A stretch of DNA of 64,000 bases. Origin: Rhodopseudomonas palustris. Lineage in GTDB: Bacteria; Pseudomonadota; Alphaproteobacteria; Rhizobiales; Xanthobacteraceae. The stretch is from contig NZ_CP140155.1 in NCBI RefSeq assembly GCF_034479375.1, positions 372,001-436,000 of the forward strand. The letters are read 5' to 3'. Under the pieces are notes generated by a model. That model was given only the letters and a program-made list of their open reading frames with translations. It ran no database searches and was not told the DNA's origin. The translations under genes were made by a program, and so were the position numbers. Positions 48,933 to 58,900 of this stretch are shown in pieces (the stretch's first letter is position 1; each line of letters starts with the position of its first letter).

Positions 48933-50168
48933 CTAGCCGCCGGCGGGCGCGGCGACTTCGCCTTCGATCACGTCGCCGAACAGCTTCCAGTTCTCGCCTT
49001 CGAACTTCATCAGCTGCAATTGCTCGATCGGCGCGAAATCGGTCGCGCTGGTGTTGAGCTTGATGCCGGGAAGCAGCACGCCGAGCTGGACGTCCTTGAG
49101 GTTGGCCGCCTGCTTCATGACGTTGGCGCGGGTGAGGTCGTCGCCGCATTGCTTGATCAGCACCGCGACCGTCTCGGCGATGTTGTAGCCGGTGGTGAAG
49201 GAGCTGTCGGCGCGGCTGGCCTGCGGCGCGTATTTCGCCATGAACTCGTAATACGCCTTCATGCCGGGGTCGTTTTCCCACTGCTTGTCGGTGGCGTCCT
49301 TGGCGTAGGAGGCCGAGATGATGCCCTGGGCGTTTTCGAAGCCGGCGGGCTTCATCACGCTCCCGGTCGAGGCCGAGACGTTCGGCACGATCATCATCGG
49401 CTTCCACGCCAGTTCGGCGACCTTCTTGATGGTCTGCGCCGCGAATTTCGGCGTGGCGAAGATCACCAGCACGTCGGGCGCCTTGGCCTTGATGTTGACG
49501 ATGTGGGAATCGACGGTCGGCTCGGTCAGCTCGTAGCTGTCCTCGATCACGACCTGCGAGGCCTTGTCGCCGAGGCCGTCCTTGAGGCCCTTGAGATAGT
49601 CCTTGCCGAAATCGTCGCCCTGATAAAGCACGGCGATCTTGGCGTCCGGCTTCTCCTTCAGGAGATACTTGGCGTAGATCCGGCCCTCGCTCTGGTAGCT
49701 CGGCAGCCAGCCCATCGTCCACGGGAAGTGCTTCGGATCGTTCCACTTGGTCGCGCCCGACGCCAGGAACAGATGCGGTGTCTTCTTGGCGTTGAGATAT
49801 TTCTGGATCGCGGTGTTGGACGGCGTACCCAGCGGGCTGAACATGAACAGCACCTCGTCGCTCTCGACCAGCTTGCGGGTCTGCTCGACCGATTTCGGCG
49901 GCGAATAGGCGTCGTCATAGGAGATGTAGACGATCTTGCGGCCGTTGATGCCGCCCTTGTCGTTGATCATCTTGAAATAGGCTTCTTGCGCCTTGCCGAC
50001 GCTGCCATAGGCCGACGCCGGGCCCGAGTAAGGCACGATGTTGCCGATCTTGACTTCGGTGTCGCTGGCGCCGGGGCCGTATTTCTTCTGCGCCATGGCC
50101 TGGCCGCTCGCGGCGGACAGCAGGGCGGCGGCCGCCAGGGTGGCGATCGAACGGGAGAGGGCCGACAT
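48933..50168 (-). CDS. Orphan branched-chain-type ABC substrate-binding protein
   Basis: 411 residues. The signal peptide ends GQAMA-QKKYGPG. Family parts: TEVKIGNIVPYSGPASAYGSVGKAQEAYFKMIN, FSPLGTPSNTAIQKYLN, LYQGDDFGKDYLKGLKDGL and FTTGYNIAETVAVLIKQCG. It binds an unknown amino acid or organic acid in the periplasm. No permease or ATPase genes adjoin it, so it must use a transporter encoded elsewhere. The start follows a clear leader; upstream is a partial CTCTCCC-type repeat. Confidence 0.9.
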   Translation of the reverse strand: MSALSRSIATLAAAALLSAASGQAMAQKKYGPGASDTEVKIGNIVPYSGPASAYGSVGKAQEAYFKMINDKGGINGRKIVYISYDDAYSPPKSVEQTRKLVESDEVLFMFSPLGTPSNTAIQKYLNAKKTPHLFLASGATKWNDPKHFPWTMGWLPSYQSEGRIYAKYLLKEKPDAKIAVLYQGDDFGKDYLKGLKDGLGDKASQVVIEDSYELTEPTVDSHIVNIKAKAPDVLVIFATPKFAAQTIKKVAELAWKPMMIVPNVSASTGSVMKPAGFENAQGIISASYAKDATDKQWENDPGMKAYYEFMAKYAPQASRADSSFTTGYNIAETVAVLIKQCGDDLTRANVMKQAANLKDVQLGVLLPGIKLNTSATDFAPIEQLQLMKFEGENWKLFGDVIEGEVAAPAGG

Positions 50169-50438
50169 CTGGATTCCTCGTTGGTTGTTGTTGGTCTTGC
50201 TGCAGGCGCTGCTCTGCAGTGCAGCAGTGCGGGAATGGGTTAGCCGGTTCGCGAGCGTTGCTCAACCCGCAGAGGTTGCGACGGTTACCGAAATTCTCGC
50301 CCGTTCCGTCGAATGGAAAGTGTCACCGGCGTGTTGCATACGTCCTGAGCAATTGAGCAGGATATGCGCGGCGGGCGCGACGGTGCAGTGGCGTTCACCT
50401 CTCCCCGCGAGCGCTGGGCGAGGGAGCGCGCCGTGCAG

Positions 50439-51911
50439 CTATGCCGCATGCGCCTTCTTCAGATGCGTTGCGACCAGCTTGATATCGTCGACGAAGCGGG
50501 CGTATTCGCGTTGCCTGGCGTCGGCGTCCGGGAGGCGGAGCAGGTAGGAGGGATGCACCGTCACCAGCACCGGTGGGCCGTCGTCGCGGTCGATCAGATG
50601 GCCGCGGTTCTTGTTGATCGGGGTGATCTTGCCGAGCACGCTCTGCGCCGCCGTGGCGCCCATCGCCACCACCAGCAGCGGTTTGATCGTCGCGAGTTCG
50701 CGCTCGTACCAAGGGCGGCAGGCCTTGATCTCCGACGTGCTCGGTTTCTGATGCAGCCGAATCTTGCCGCGCGGCACGAATTTGAAATGCTTCACCGCGT
50801 TGGTGACGTAGGTCTCGGCGCGATCGATCCCGGCTTCCGCCAGCGCGCGATCGAGCATCTGCCCGGCGGGGCCGACGAACGGGTGGCCGGCGAGGTCTTC
50901 CTTGTCGCCGGGCTGCTCGCCGACCAGCATTACCCGCGCACGCTGCGGGCCTTCGCCGAACACGGTCTGGGTGGCGTCTTTCCACAGATCGCAGGCGCGG
51001 CAGTCGCGCGCCTCGTCGCGCAAGGCTTCAAGCGTATCGCCGGTGTGCTCGGTTCGGATCATCGGCAGCTCCTGTCGCTGCGGTTTCTTCGGTGCGGTGG
51101 CTTCGGCCGCGACCATCGCGTGCGCCTTGCGTTCGGCGTGTTCGATCAGCGGCCTGATCAGCGCCGCTTCGGGCAGGTTGCGCCAGTATTTCTTCGGCAT
51201 CTCGGCCCGCATCGCTTTGGTCTTCAGCCGCGCCGGATTGAAGATGCTGGCGTAGTAAGTCAGCCAGGTTTCCTCCAGCCGGTCCTCCGACGGCGCCATC
51301 GCTTTCGCCACGCCGGGCGTGATCGCGATCTTGTGGCCGTCCCAATGCGCGCAAGCGTCGGGCGTGAGAATCGACCATTCCATGTCGGCGAAACGACGGG
51401 CGAAGAACGGCGCGGCGGCCGCGACGATGTGATGCTCCGGCTCGAACCAGGCGACGTAGCGCGACTTCGGTTCGCGGCCTATCTCCCTGAAGCGGACGAA
51501 GGCGTGCATCTTGTGCTCGTCGCGCCGCACCGCTTTCGCCATCGTCTGCAGCCGCGCGACATCCGGATCGGTCGCCACCTGCATCAGCTCGGGATTGGCG
51601 CGCAGCCGCCACAGCAGTTGATACAAGTACGCGAAGCGCTGCGGATCGCGGTGCAGGATCGCGGTCTGCGCCAGTTCGACGAAGCGGGCGGGGACGTTGA
51701 AGGTGGGGAACGGGGAGGTCGGACTCTCGCGGTCGGGCGCAGCGGGCGTGGGCGCCGATGGCGCGAACTCGGCCGCATCGAACAGCTCCGGCTCGTCGCC
51801 GGCCACCGTCCACGTCACGTCCGCCGGCGCGACGTCCGCCAGCACCAGCTCCCGCGCCGCCTTGCGCCAGCCGTCGAAGTCGGTGTCGCTGTCGAGCCGG
51901 ATGCGGTGCAT
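50439..51911 (-). CDS. DUF4130-UdgX fusion, uracil-DNA glycosylase-like repair protein
   Basis: 490 residues in two parts. Residues 1 to about 260 are DUF4130 (TIGR03915), with FVELAQTAILHRDPQRF, RRDEHKMHAFVRFRE and DMEWSILTPDACAHWDG. Residues from about 285 are UdgX (TIGR03914). This part has CRACDLWKDATQTVFGEG with iron-sulfur cysteines, GEQPGDKEDLAGHPFVGPAG (motif A), TNAVKHFKF, and KIRLHQKPS with His387 at the place where UdgX histidine bonds covalently to the abasic sugar after uracil removal. It ends TVHPSYLLR. A radical SAM repair gene lies upstream on the same strand. The separate genes are usually neighbours; here two are fused. Confidence 0.92.
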   Translation of the reverse strand: MHRIRLDSDTDFDGWRKAARELVLADVAPADVTWTVAGDEPELFDAAEFAPSAPTPAAPDRESPTSPFPTFNVPARFVELAQTAILHRDPQRFAYLYQLLWRLRANPELMQVATDPDVARLQTMAKAVRRDEHKMHAFVRFREIGREPKSRYVAWFEPEHHIVAAAAPFFARRFADMEWSILTPDACAHWDGHKIAITPGVAKAMAPSEDRLEETWLTYYASIFNPARLKTKAMRAEMPKKYWRNLPEAALIRPLIEHAERKAHAMVAAEATAPKKPQRQELPMIRTEHTGDTLEALRDEARDCRACDLWKDATQTVFGEGPQRARVMLVGEQPGDKEDLAGHPFVGPAGQMLDRALAEAGIDRAETYVTNAVKHFKFVPRGKIRLHQKPSTSEIKACRPWYERELATIKPLLVVAMGATAAQSVLGKITPINKNRGHLIDRDDGPPVLVTVHPSYLLRLPDADARQREYARFVDDIKLVATHLKKAHAA

Positions 51912-51967
51912 GGTGGTGATGGCTTCGTCCCCTTGAATTGATTAGTTCGGCGATAGCCTCTCAACGC

Positions 51968-52056
51968 ATCATGGCCGGGCTCGTCCCGGCCATCCACGTC
52001 TTCCTCGCGGGGCGCGCTCGAGAACGTGGATGCCCGGCACAAGGCCGGGCATGACG
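51968..52056. repeat. Palindromic element, family A
   Basis: Hairpins GGCCGGG-CTCGT-CCCGGCC and GCCCGG-CACAAG-GCCGGGC between CATCATG and CATGACG ends, placed between the radical SAM and UdgX genes. Confidence 0.8.
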
Positions 52057-52080
52057 GAAGCTGTTATTTCGTTGCTGAAC

Positions 52081-53331
52081 TCAAAACCCAAATCCCAGTT
52101 GCTGCGCCTTCGGTCGAAACCGTTCCACCAGCTGCGCGCCGTCGAGCAAATGCGGCGGCGGACGGTGGTCGGGGAGAACGATGAATGGCAACGCCTTGTT
52201 CCTTGGGATGTGCAGCTTTGCCAGGTCGGCGGCGCGGATCGCGCTGTGTCGGCGGGTGTCGATGATGCGGTCGACCGCCTTGCGGCCGAAGCCCGGCACC
52301 CGCAGCAGGTCTTCGCGGCTGGCGCGGTTGACGTCGAGCGGGAAGCGCTCGCGGTTGCGGAGCGCCCAAGCGAGCTTCGGATCCATCTCAAGCGACAGCA
52401 TGCCGGCGGCGGGATCGATGATCTCCTGCGCATCGAAGCCGTAGAACCGCATCAGCCAATCGGCCTGATACAGCCGATGCTCGCGGATCAGCGGCGGCGC
52501 TGCCAGCGGCAGCGCGCGGCTGGAATCCGGGATCGGGCTGAACGCCGAGTAGTACACCCGCTTGAGATTGTAGGAACCGTAGAGATTGGCGCTGGTGTTC
52601 AGGATAGTCTGATCGGTCGCAGCATCCGCGCCGACGATCATCTGCGTGCTCTGGCCGGCCGGCGCGAAGCGCGGCGGCTTGGCACGACTGGGTGCCTTAC
52701 GCGCCTCCACCTTGGCCTCGGTCGCTTCGTCGAGCTTCAGCCGCAGCCGGCCCATAGTACGGCGGATGGCGCGGACGTTCTTCTCCGGCGCCAGCGCCGC
52801 GAGGCTTGTCTCCTCCGGCACCTCGATGTTGATGCTGAGCCGGTCGGCATAGCGGCCGGCCTTGGCGATCAGCGCGTCGTCGGCCTCGGGGATGGTCTTG
52901 AGGTGGATATAGCCGCGGAAGTGATGCTGTTCGCGCAGCGTCTGCGCCACGTGCACGATCTGCTCCATCGTGTAGTCGGCGCTGCGGATGATGCCGGACG
53001 ACAGGAACAACCCCTCGATGTAGTTGCGGCGATAGAAATCGAGCGTGAGCTGCACCACCTCGTCGACGGTGAAGCGGGCACGCGGCACGTTCGACGAGGC
53101 GCGGTTGACACAGTACAGGCAGTCGTAGGCGCAGGCATTGGTGAGCAGCACCTTCAAGAGCGAGATGCAGCGGCCGTCCGGCGCATAAGAGTGGCAGATC
53201 CCCATGCCGGGCGCGGTCGAGCCCAGCCCACGGCCGTCGCGGCTGTCGCGTTGCTCCGTCCCGCTCGAGGCGCAGGAGGCGTCGTATTTCGCCGCATCCG
53301 CCAGAATGGCCAGCTTGCGCTGCACGTCCAT
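52081..53331 (-). CDS. Putative DNA repair radical SAM protein (TIGR03916)
   Basis: 416 residues. The radical SAM cluster motif is NACAYDCLYC (CxxxCxxC, near residue 66-73). Then come RARFTVDEVVQLTLDFYRRNY, GLFLSSGIIRSADYTMEQ and NIEVPEETSLAALAPEKN, and a C-terminal helix-hairpin-helix DNA-binding region (DVNRASREDLLRVPGFGRKAVDRIID). This is the putative DNA modification/repair radical SAM protein that accompanies UdgX and DUF4130. The reaction is unknown. AAGGAG lies 9 bases before the ATG, and an SOS box lies 94 bases upstream. Confidence 0.9.
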   Translation of the reverse strand: MDVQRKLAILADAAKYDASCASSGTEQRDSRDGRGLGSTAPGMGICHSYAPDGRCISLLKVLLTNACAYDCLYCVNRASSNVPRARFTVDEVVQLTLDFYRRNYIEGLFLSSGIIRSADYTMEQIVHVAQTLREQHHFRGYIHLKTIPEADDALIAKAGRYADRLSINIEVPEETSLAALAPEKNVRAIRRTMGRLRLKLDEATEAKVEARKAPSRAKPPRFAPAGQSTQMIVGADAATDQTILNTSANLYGSYNLKRVYYSAFSPIPDSSRALPLAAPPLIREHRLYQADWLMRFYGFDAQEIIDPAAGMLSLEMDPKLAWALRNRERFPLDVNRASREDLLRVPGFGRKAVDRIIDTRRHSAIRAADLAKLHIPRNKALPFIVLPDHRPPPHLLDGAQLVERFRPKAQQLGFGF

Positions 53332-53424
53332 ACTTCGAATCTCCTTGATTCAATTCGCGAAAAAATTTGGCGCGGGACCTCGGAGCGATCCCGATTGACT
53401 CCCTGCCACGCTAGGGCTTTATTA

Positions 53425-53439
53425 GAACATATCATGAAC
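53425..53439. promoter_or_regulatory. SOS box (alphaproteobacterial LexA site)
   Basis: GAAC-ATATCAT-GAAC, which on the other strand is GTTC-N7-GTTC, the LexA recognition sequence of alphaproteobacteria. It lies 59 bases before imuA and 94 bases before the divergent radical SAM gene, so it could control both operons. Confidence 0.88.
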
Positions 53440-53497
53440 AAATGAGCCGGCAACGGGTTCACTGAATCTCGAAACGGCAACCAAGAAGGAGCGGCGC

Positions 53498-54280
53498 ATG
53501 ACCAGCGCGCGCCTCGACACGCTTGCGCGCCTGCAGGGCGCCATCGACCGGCTCGAAAGCGGGACGGCCGAGATCGTCCGGCGCGGCCCGCTTGGCCACG
53601 CGGATGCCGACGCCGCCCTGCAAGGCGGTCTCGCGCTCGGCGTGCTGCACGAAGTGTTCGCGGAAGGCCGCCACGGCGCGGCGGCGACGGGATTCGTCGC
53701 GGGGCTGGCGCGGCGGCTGGCCGAGCAGCGTTTCCTGCTGTGGATCCGATCGGATTTTTCCGCGCGTGAAAACGGCGAACTGGCGATGGAGGGCTTCGCC
53801 GAACTCGGGCTCGATCCGCGCCGCATCGTGATGGTGCGCGCGCACGACGCCGAGAGCGCGCTGCGCGCGTCGGCCGATGCGCTCGCCTGCAACGGGCTCG
53901 GTGCGGTGGTGACCGAACTGTGGGGCGAGACCCGCGCCTTCGATTTGGTCGCCTCGCGCAAGCTGACGCTGGCGGCGCAGCAGTCCGGCGTCACCGCGCT
54001 GATGCTGCGGATCGCTGCGACGCCGCAAGCCTCCACTGCGGAGACGCGCTGGGTGGTGCGCGCGGCGCATTCGCCGCAGATCGAGGGGTGGGGCGCGCCG
54101 GTGCTCGAGACCTCGCTCATTCGCAATCGTCACGGCCAGACCGGCCGCTGGATCATGGAATGGAATTGTGATGCGTGCCGCTTCCGTGAACCGCAGACGC
54201 ATCCTCGGCCTCTGGTTGCCGCGGTTGCCGACCGATCGTATCGAACGGAAATCGCCGCCGGGCGGCGGCTCGCCGGGTGA
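53498..54280 (+). CDS. imuA: ImuA, SOS mutagenesis RecA-like accessory protein
   Basis: 260 residues, a RecA/SulA-like protein without a normal Walker A. Matching parts: LGVLHEVFAEGRHGAAATGFVAGLARRLAEQ, FLLWIRSDFSARENGE, RRIVMVRAHDAESALRASADAL, VVTELWGETRAFDLVASRKLTLAAQQSGV and RWVVRAAHS. It works with ImuB and DnaE2 in SOS-induced translesion synthesis. AAGAAGGAG lies 6 bases before the ATG, and the SOS box is 59 bases upstream. Its last 110 bases overlap imuB in another frame. Confidence 0.92.
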   Translation: MTSARLDTLARLQGAIDRLESGTAEIVRRGPLGHADADAALQGGLALGVLHEVFAEGRHGAAATGFVAGLARRLAEQRFLLWIRSDFSARENGELAMEGFAELGLDPRRIVMVRAHDAESALRASADALACNGLGAVVTELWGETRAFDLVASRKLTLAAQQSGVTALMLRIAATPQASTAETRWVVRAAHSPQIEGWGAPVLETSLIRNRHGQTGRWIMEWNCDACRFREPQTHPRPLVAAVADRSYRTEIAAGRRLAG

Positions 54281-55766
54281 AGCGTCGCGCGCGCCGCGGG
54301 TGGTCGCCGCCAAGCGCGACAATGCGATGGCGGTGATCGCCTGCGATGCGTGCGCGACGCAGGGCGGGCTGATGCCGGGGATGCCGCTCGCCACCGCACG
54401 GGCGATGCATCCCTTGCTCGACGTGATCGATCACGATCCGCATGCCGACGCCGCGCTGCTCGCGGCCGTCGCCGACTGGTGCGACCGCTTCACGCCGCTG
54501 GTGGCGTTCGACGGCGCCGATGGCTTGCTGCTCGACATCACCGGCTGCGCGCATCTGTTCGGCGACGAGGCCGAACTGATGCGCCTGCTGACCATTGCGC
54601 TGACACGGCAGGGCTTTGCGGTCAGCGCAGCGATCGCCGGCACGGCCGTGGCGGCGCGGGCGCTGACCCGCGGCGCGCCGGGCAGGATCGTGGCGCCGGG
54701 CGAGGAAGCCGCCGCGGTCGCGCCGCTGCCGGTGGCGGCGCTGGGCGTCAGCGAGGCGATCGTCCGCGGGCTGCGCCGCGCCGGGCTGACGACGATCGGC
54801 GATGTGCTGGCGCGGCAGCCGTCCGAACTCGCGGCGCGGTTCGGCGAAGCCTTCGTCGCGGTGCTGCGACAGGCCACCGGCGACGACGACGCGCCGATTT
54901 CGCCGCGCAAGCCGGCGCCGGACTACGTGGTCGACAAGCGCTTCCCCGAGCCGGTCGCGACCACCGACGTGATCCTGCCGACACTGCTGGCGCTGGCGCG
55001 GCTGCTGATCGCGGCGATGGAGCGTGGCGGCAAGGGCGCGCGGCAGCTCACCGCCTCGTTCTTCCGCAGCGATGGCGCCGTGCGCAGCATTGTGGTCGAG
55101 GCCGGACAGCCGGTGACGCGGGTCGAGGTCGTCCAGCGGCTGTTTGCGGAACGGCTCGACGTGCTGGCGGACCCGCTGGATCCCGGCTTCGGCTTCGACC
55201 TGATCCGCCTCGCCGCGAACCAGTGCGTTGCCATCGCCGAGGCGCAGCGTGGTTTCGACACCCATGCGCATCAGGCCGAGGACGTGGTTGCGCTGGCCGA
55301 TACCTTGTCGGCGCGGCTCGGAGCAAAGCGGGTGGTGCGTTATCTGCCGCGGGACACCCATATTCCGGAGCGCGCGGCGCTCGCCGTGCCGGTGCAGCAT
55401 TGCCCGCCGGACGCTGGCGATGCGCCGTGGCCGGCGCGTTCCGACGAGCCGCCGCTGCGGCCGCTGCGCCTGCTGCAGCCGCCGGAGCCGATCGAGGTGC
55501 TGGCGGGCGTGCCGGACGGCCCGCCGGCGCAATTCACCTGGCGGCGCGTCACCCATCGCGTCGCGCGCGCCGAGGGGCCGGAGCGGATCGCGATGGAGTG
55601 GTGGCGCGCGGCGCAGCCTGGGCTCACCCGCGATTACTTCCGGATCGAGGACGAGGCCGGGTCACGATTCTGGCTGTATCGCGACGGCCTCTACGGCGTC
55701 GAAGTACTGCCGCAGCCGGACGGCAGCGGCCAGCCGCGCTGGTACATGCACGGCCTGTTCGCATGA
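54171..55766 (+). CDS. imuB: ImuB, Y-family polymerase-like translesion adaptor
   Basis: 531 residues of Y-family polymerase fold. The beginning RRILGLWLPRLPTDRIER lacks the first metal-binding acidic residue of active Y polymerases, as in other ImuB proteins, which act as a hub linking DnaE2 and the beta clamp. Other parts: RVVAAKRDNAMAVIACDACA, PLLDVIDHDPHADAALLAAVADWCDRFTP and LLLDITGCAHLFGDE. The start is ATG 54171, with a GTG at 54168 as an alternative; GGAATGGA lies upstream. It overlaps the imuA end by 110 bases, so translation is coupled. Confidence 0.92.
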   Translation: MRAASVNRRRILGLWLPRLPTDRIERKSPPGGGSPGEASRAPRVVAAKRDNAMAVIACDACATQGGLMPGMPLATARAMHPLLDVIDHDPHADAALLAAVADWCDRFTPLVAFDGADGLLLDITGCAHLFGDEAELMRLLTIALTRQGFAVSAAIAGTAVAARALTRGAPGRIVAPGEEAAAVAPLPVAALGVSEAIVRGLRRAGLTTIGDVLARQPSELAARFGEAFVAVLRQATGDDDAPISPRKPAPDYVVDKRFPEPVATTDVILPTLLALARLLIAAMERGGKGARQLTASFFRSDGAVRSIVVEAGQPVTRVEVVQRLFAERLDVLADPLDPGFGFDLIRLAANQCVAIAEAQRGFDTHAHQAEDVVALADTLSARLGAKRVVRYLPRDTHIPERAALAVPVQHCPPDAGDAPWPARSDEPPLRPLRLLQPPEPIEVLAGVPDGPPAQFTWRRVTHRVARAEGPERIAMEWWRAAQPGLTRDYFRIEDEAGSRFWLYRDGLYGVEVLPQPDGSGQPRWYMHGLFA

Positions 55767-55798
55767 GGGACAGGCGAATGTGTTGCACAGCCTCTCCC

Positions 55799-55886
55799 CG
55801 TCATTGCGAGGAGGCGAAGCCGACGAAGCAATCCAGAAGCTCCGTGTACGGGGCTTCTGGATTGCTTCGCTTCGCTCGCAATGACG
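55799..55886. repeat. Palindromic element, CATTGCGAG type (family D)
   Basis: 88 bases. CGTCATTGCGAG at one end and CTCGCAATGACG at the other, with inner GAAGCAATCCAGAAG and CTTCTGGATTGCTTC arms. It fills the gap between imuB and dnaE2. Only one copy of this type occurs in the window. Confidence 0.85.
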
Positions 55887-55919
55887 GAGTTGTCACTTAA
55901 TTTCTGAGACGAGACGCCA

Positions 55920-58900
55920 ATGAGCGCGCCGCGCTACGCCGAGATCGGCGTCACCACCAATTTCTCGTTCCTCGAGGGCGGCTCGCATCCGCAGGACTAT
56001 GTCCATGAAGCGAGCCGGCTCGGGCTGTACGCGATCGGCATCGCCGATCGCAACACCCTGGCCGGCGTGGTCCGCGCCTACAGCGAACTCGACAATGAGG
56101 ACCTCGCTTATAAGCCGAAACTGCTGATCGGCGCACGGCTGTGCTTCACCGACGGCACCCCCGACCTGCTGGCCTATCCGACCGACCGCGCCGCCTATGG
56201 CCGTCTCTGTCGCCTGCTCAGCACCGGCAAGCTGCGCGCCGGGAAGGGCGAGTGCCATCTGACGGTTGCGGATCTGGAGGCTTTTATCCACCAACCTCCG
56301 ATCGCTATCCATCAGCCATCGCTTTCGTCATGGCCGGGCTCGTCCCGGCCATCCACGTCCTCAAGCGAGGCCGTGCTGGTGTCCGTGGATGCCCGGGTCA
56401 AGCCCGGGCATGACGAGGGGAGGCGCAAGAGTGATCCATCGCAGATCCTGTTAGTCCTGATGCCGTCATATCGGTTTCAATCAAAAAGAATTGCCGAAGC
56501 GTTGGAGCGGTTGACGGCGCTGAACAGCGGCAGCGGCAGCGGCAGCGTCTGGCTCGGCCTCGCGCCGTATTATCGCGGTGACGACAGGCGGCGGCTCGCC
56601 CGGCTACGGCGGATCGCGGCGGCGGCCAAAGTGCCGGGCATCGCCACCAACGACGTGCTGTATCACCATCCGTCGCGGCGCGCGTTGCAGGACGTGCTGA
56701 CCTGCGTGCGCGAGAAAACCACGATCGACAAGGTCGGCCGGCGCCTGGAAGGCAATGCCGAGCGGCATCTCAAGCCCGCCGCCGAGATGATGCGGCTGTT
56801 TCGCACCGATCCCGATGCGATCGCCGAGACGCTGCGCTTCGCGGACCGCATCTCGTTCACGCTGGACGAACTCCAATATCACTATCCCGACGAGCCGGTG
56901 CCGCCCGGCAAGACCGCGCAACAGCATCTGCGCGACCTGACCGAGCAGGGCATCGCCGAATATTTTCCGAACGGCATCAGCGACAGACTGCGCGCCACCA
57001 TCGACAAGGAATTGACCCTCATCGCGCGGCGCGACTACGCGCATTACTTCCTTACCGTGCACGACATCGTCCGCTATGCGCGGTCGCAGAACATCCTGTG
57101 CCAGGGCCGCGGCTCGGCGGCGAATTCCGCGGTGTGCTACGTGCTCGGCATCACTTGCGTCGATCCGACCGAGATCGACCTGCTGTTCGAGCGCTTCGTC
57201 TCCGAGGAGCGCGACGAGCCGCCGGACATCGACGTCGATTTCGAACATTCGCGCCGCGAAGAGGTGATGCAGTACATCTATCGCCGCTACGGCCGCCACC
57301 GCGCCGCGATCGTCTCCACCGTGATCCATTATCGGCCACGCTCGGCGATCCGCGACGTCGGCAAGGCGCTGGGGCTGTCCGAAGACGTCACCGCGGCGCT
57401 CGCCGACACGGTGTGGGGAAGCTGGGGCAAGGGCCTCAACGAGATGCAGGTGCGCCAGGCCGGGCTCGATCCCGCCAATCCGATGATCGTGCGCGCGGTC
57501 GAGCTCGCCACCGAGCTGATCGGCTTTCCGCGGCATCTGTCGCAGCATGTCGGCGGCTATGTGCTGACCCAGGATCGGCTCGACAGCTACGTGCCGATCG
57601 GCAACGCCGCGATGGAGGATCGCACCTTCATCGAATGGGACAAGGACGACATCGACGCGGTGAAAATGATGAAGGTCGACGTGCTGGCGCTCGGCATGCT
57701 GACCTGCATCCGCAAGGGTTTTGATCTGATCGCGCAGCACAAGGGCGTGCGCTTCCAACTCTCCGATATCAAGTCTGTGGACGACAATAACGTCTACCGG
57801 ATGCTCCAGCGCGGCGAATCGATCGGCGTGTTCCAGGTCGAGAGCCGGGCGCAGATGAACATGCTGCCGCGGCTGAAGCCGCGCTGCTTCTACGACCTCG
57901 TCATCGAAGTCGCGATCGTGCGGCCCGGCCCGATCCAGGGAGACATGGTGCATCCGTATTTGCGGCGGCGGAACGGCCAGGAGCCGGTGGTGTATCCGTC
58001 GCCGTCGGGCGAGGCCGGCGACAAGAACGAGCTGCGGCAGATCCTCGGCAAGACGCTCGGCGTGCCGCTGTTCCAGGAGCAGGCAATGCGGATCGCGATC
58101 GAGGCCGCGCATTTCACGCCGGACGAGGCCAATCAGCTCCGCCGCGCGATGGCGACGTTTCGCAATGTCGGCACCATCGGCAAGTTCGAGGCCAAGATGG
58201 TCGGCAATCTGATGGCGCGCGGCTACGACGCCACCTTCGCCAAGAACTGCTTCGAACAGATCAAGGGCTTCGGCTCTTACGGCTTTCCGGAAAGCCATGC
58301 CGCCAGCTTCGCCAAGCTGGTCTATGTCTCGGCGTGGATGAAATGCGAGCATCCAGACGCGTTCTGTTGTGCGCTGCTGAATTCGCAGCCGATGGGTTTC
58401 TACGCGCCGGCGCAGATCGTCGGCGATGCGCGTGCCAACAAAGTCGAGGTGCGGCCGGTCGACGTCTCGTTCAGCGACGGCCAGTGCACGCTGGAGGAGC
58501 GCTGCGGCGAACATCACGCGGTGCGGCTCGGCTTCCGGATGATCGACGGCTTCCGCTGGGCCGATCCGGACGAGGAGCGGGTGCGGCGCGAAGCCGGCGA
58601 GGCGCCGAGCGACGACTGGGCGGCGCGGATCGTCGCGGCGCGGGCGAGGGCGCCGTTCGGTTCGCTCGAACAGTTCGCGCGATCGACCGCGCTGTCGAAG
58701 CGGGCGCTGATCCTGCTGGCGGATGCCGACGCGTTCCGCTCGCTCGGGCTCGATCGGCGCGCGGCGCTATGGGCGGTGCGGCGGCTGCCCGACGACGTGC
58801 CGTTGCCGCTGTTCGAAGCCGCGCGCGCGCAGGAACAGCAGGATGAACATACTGCGCCGTTGCCGCAGATGCCGATGGCCGAGCACGTGGTCGCCGACTA

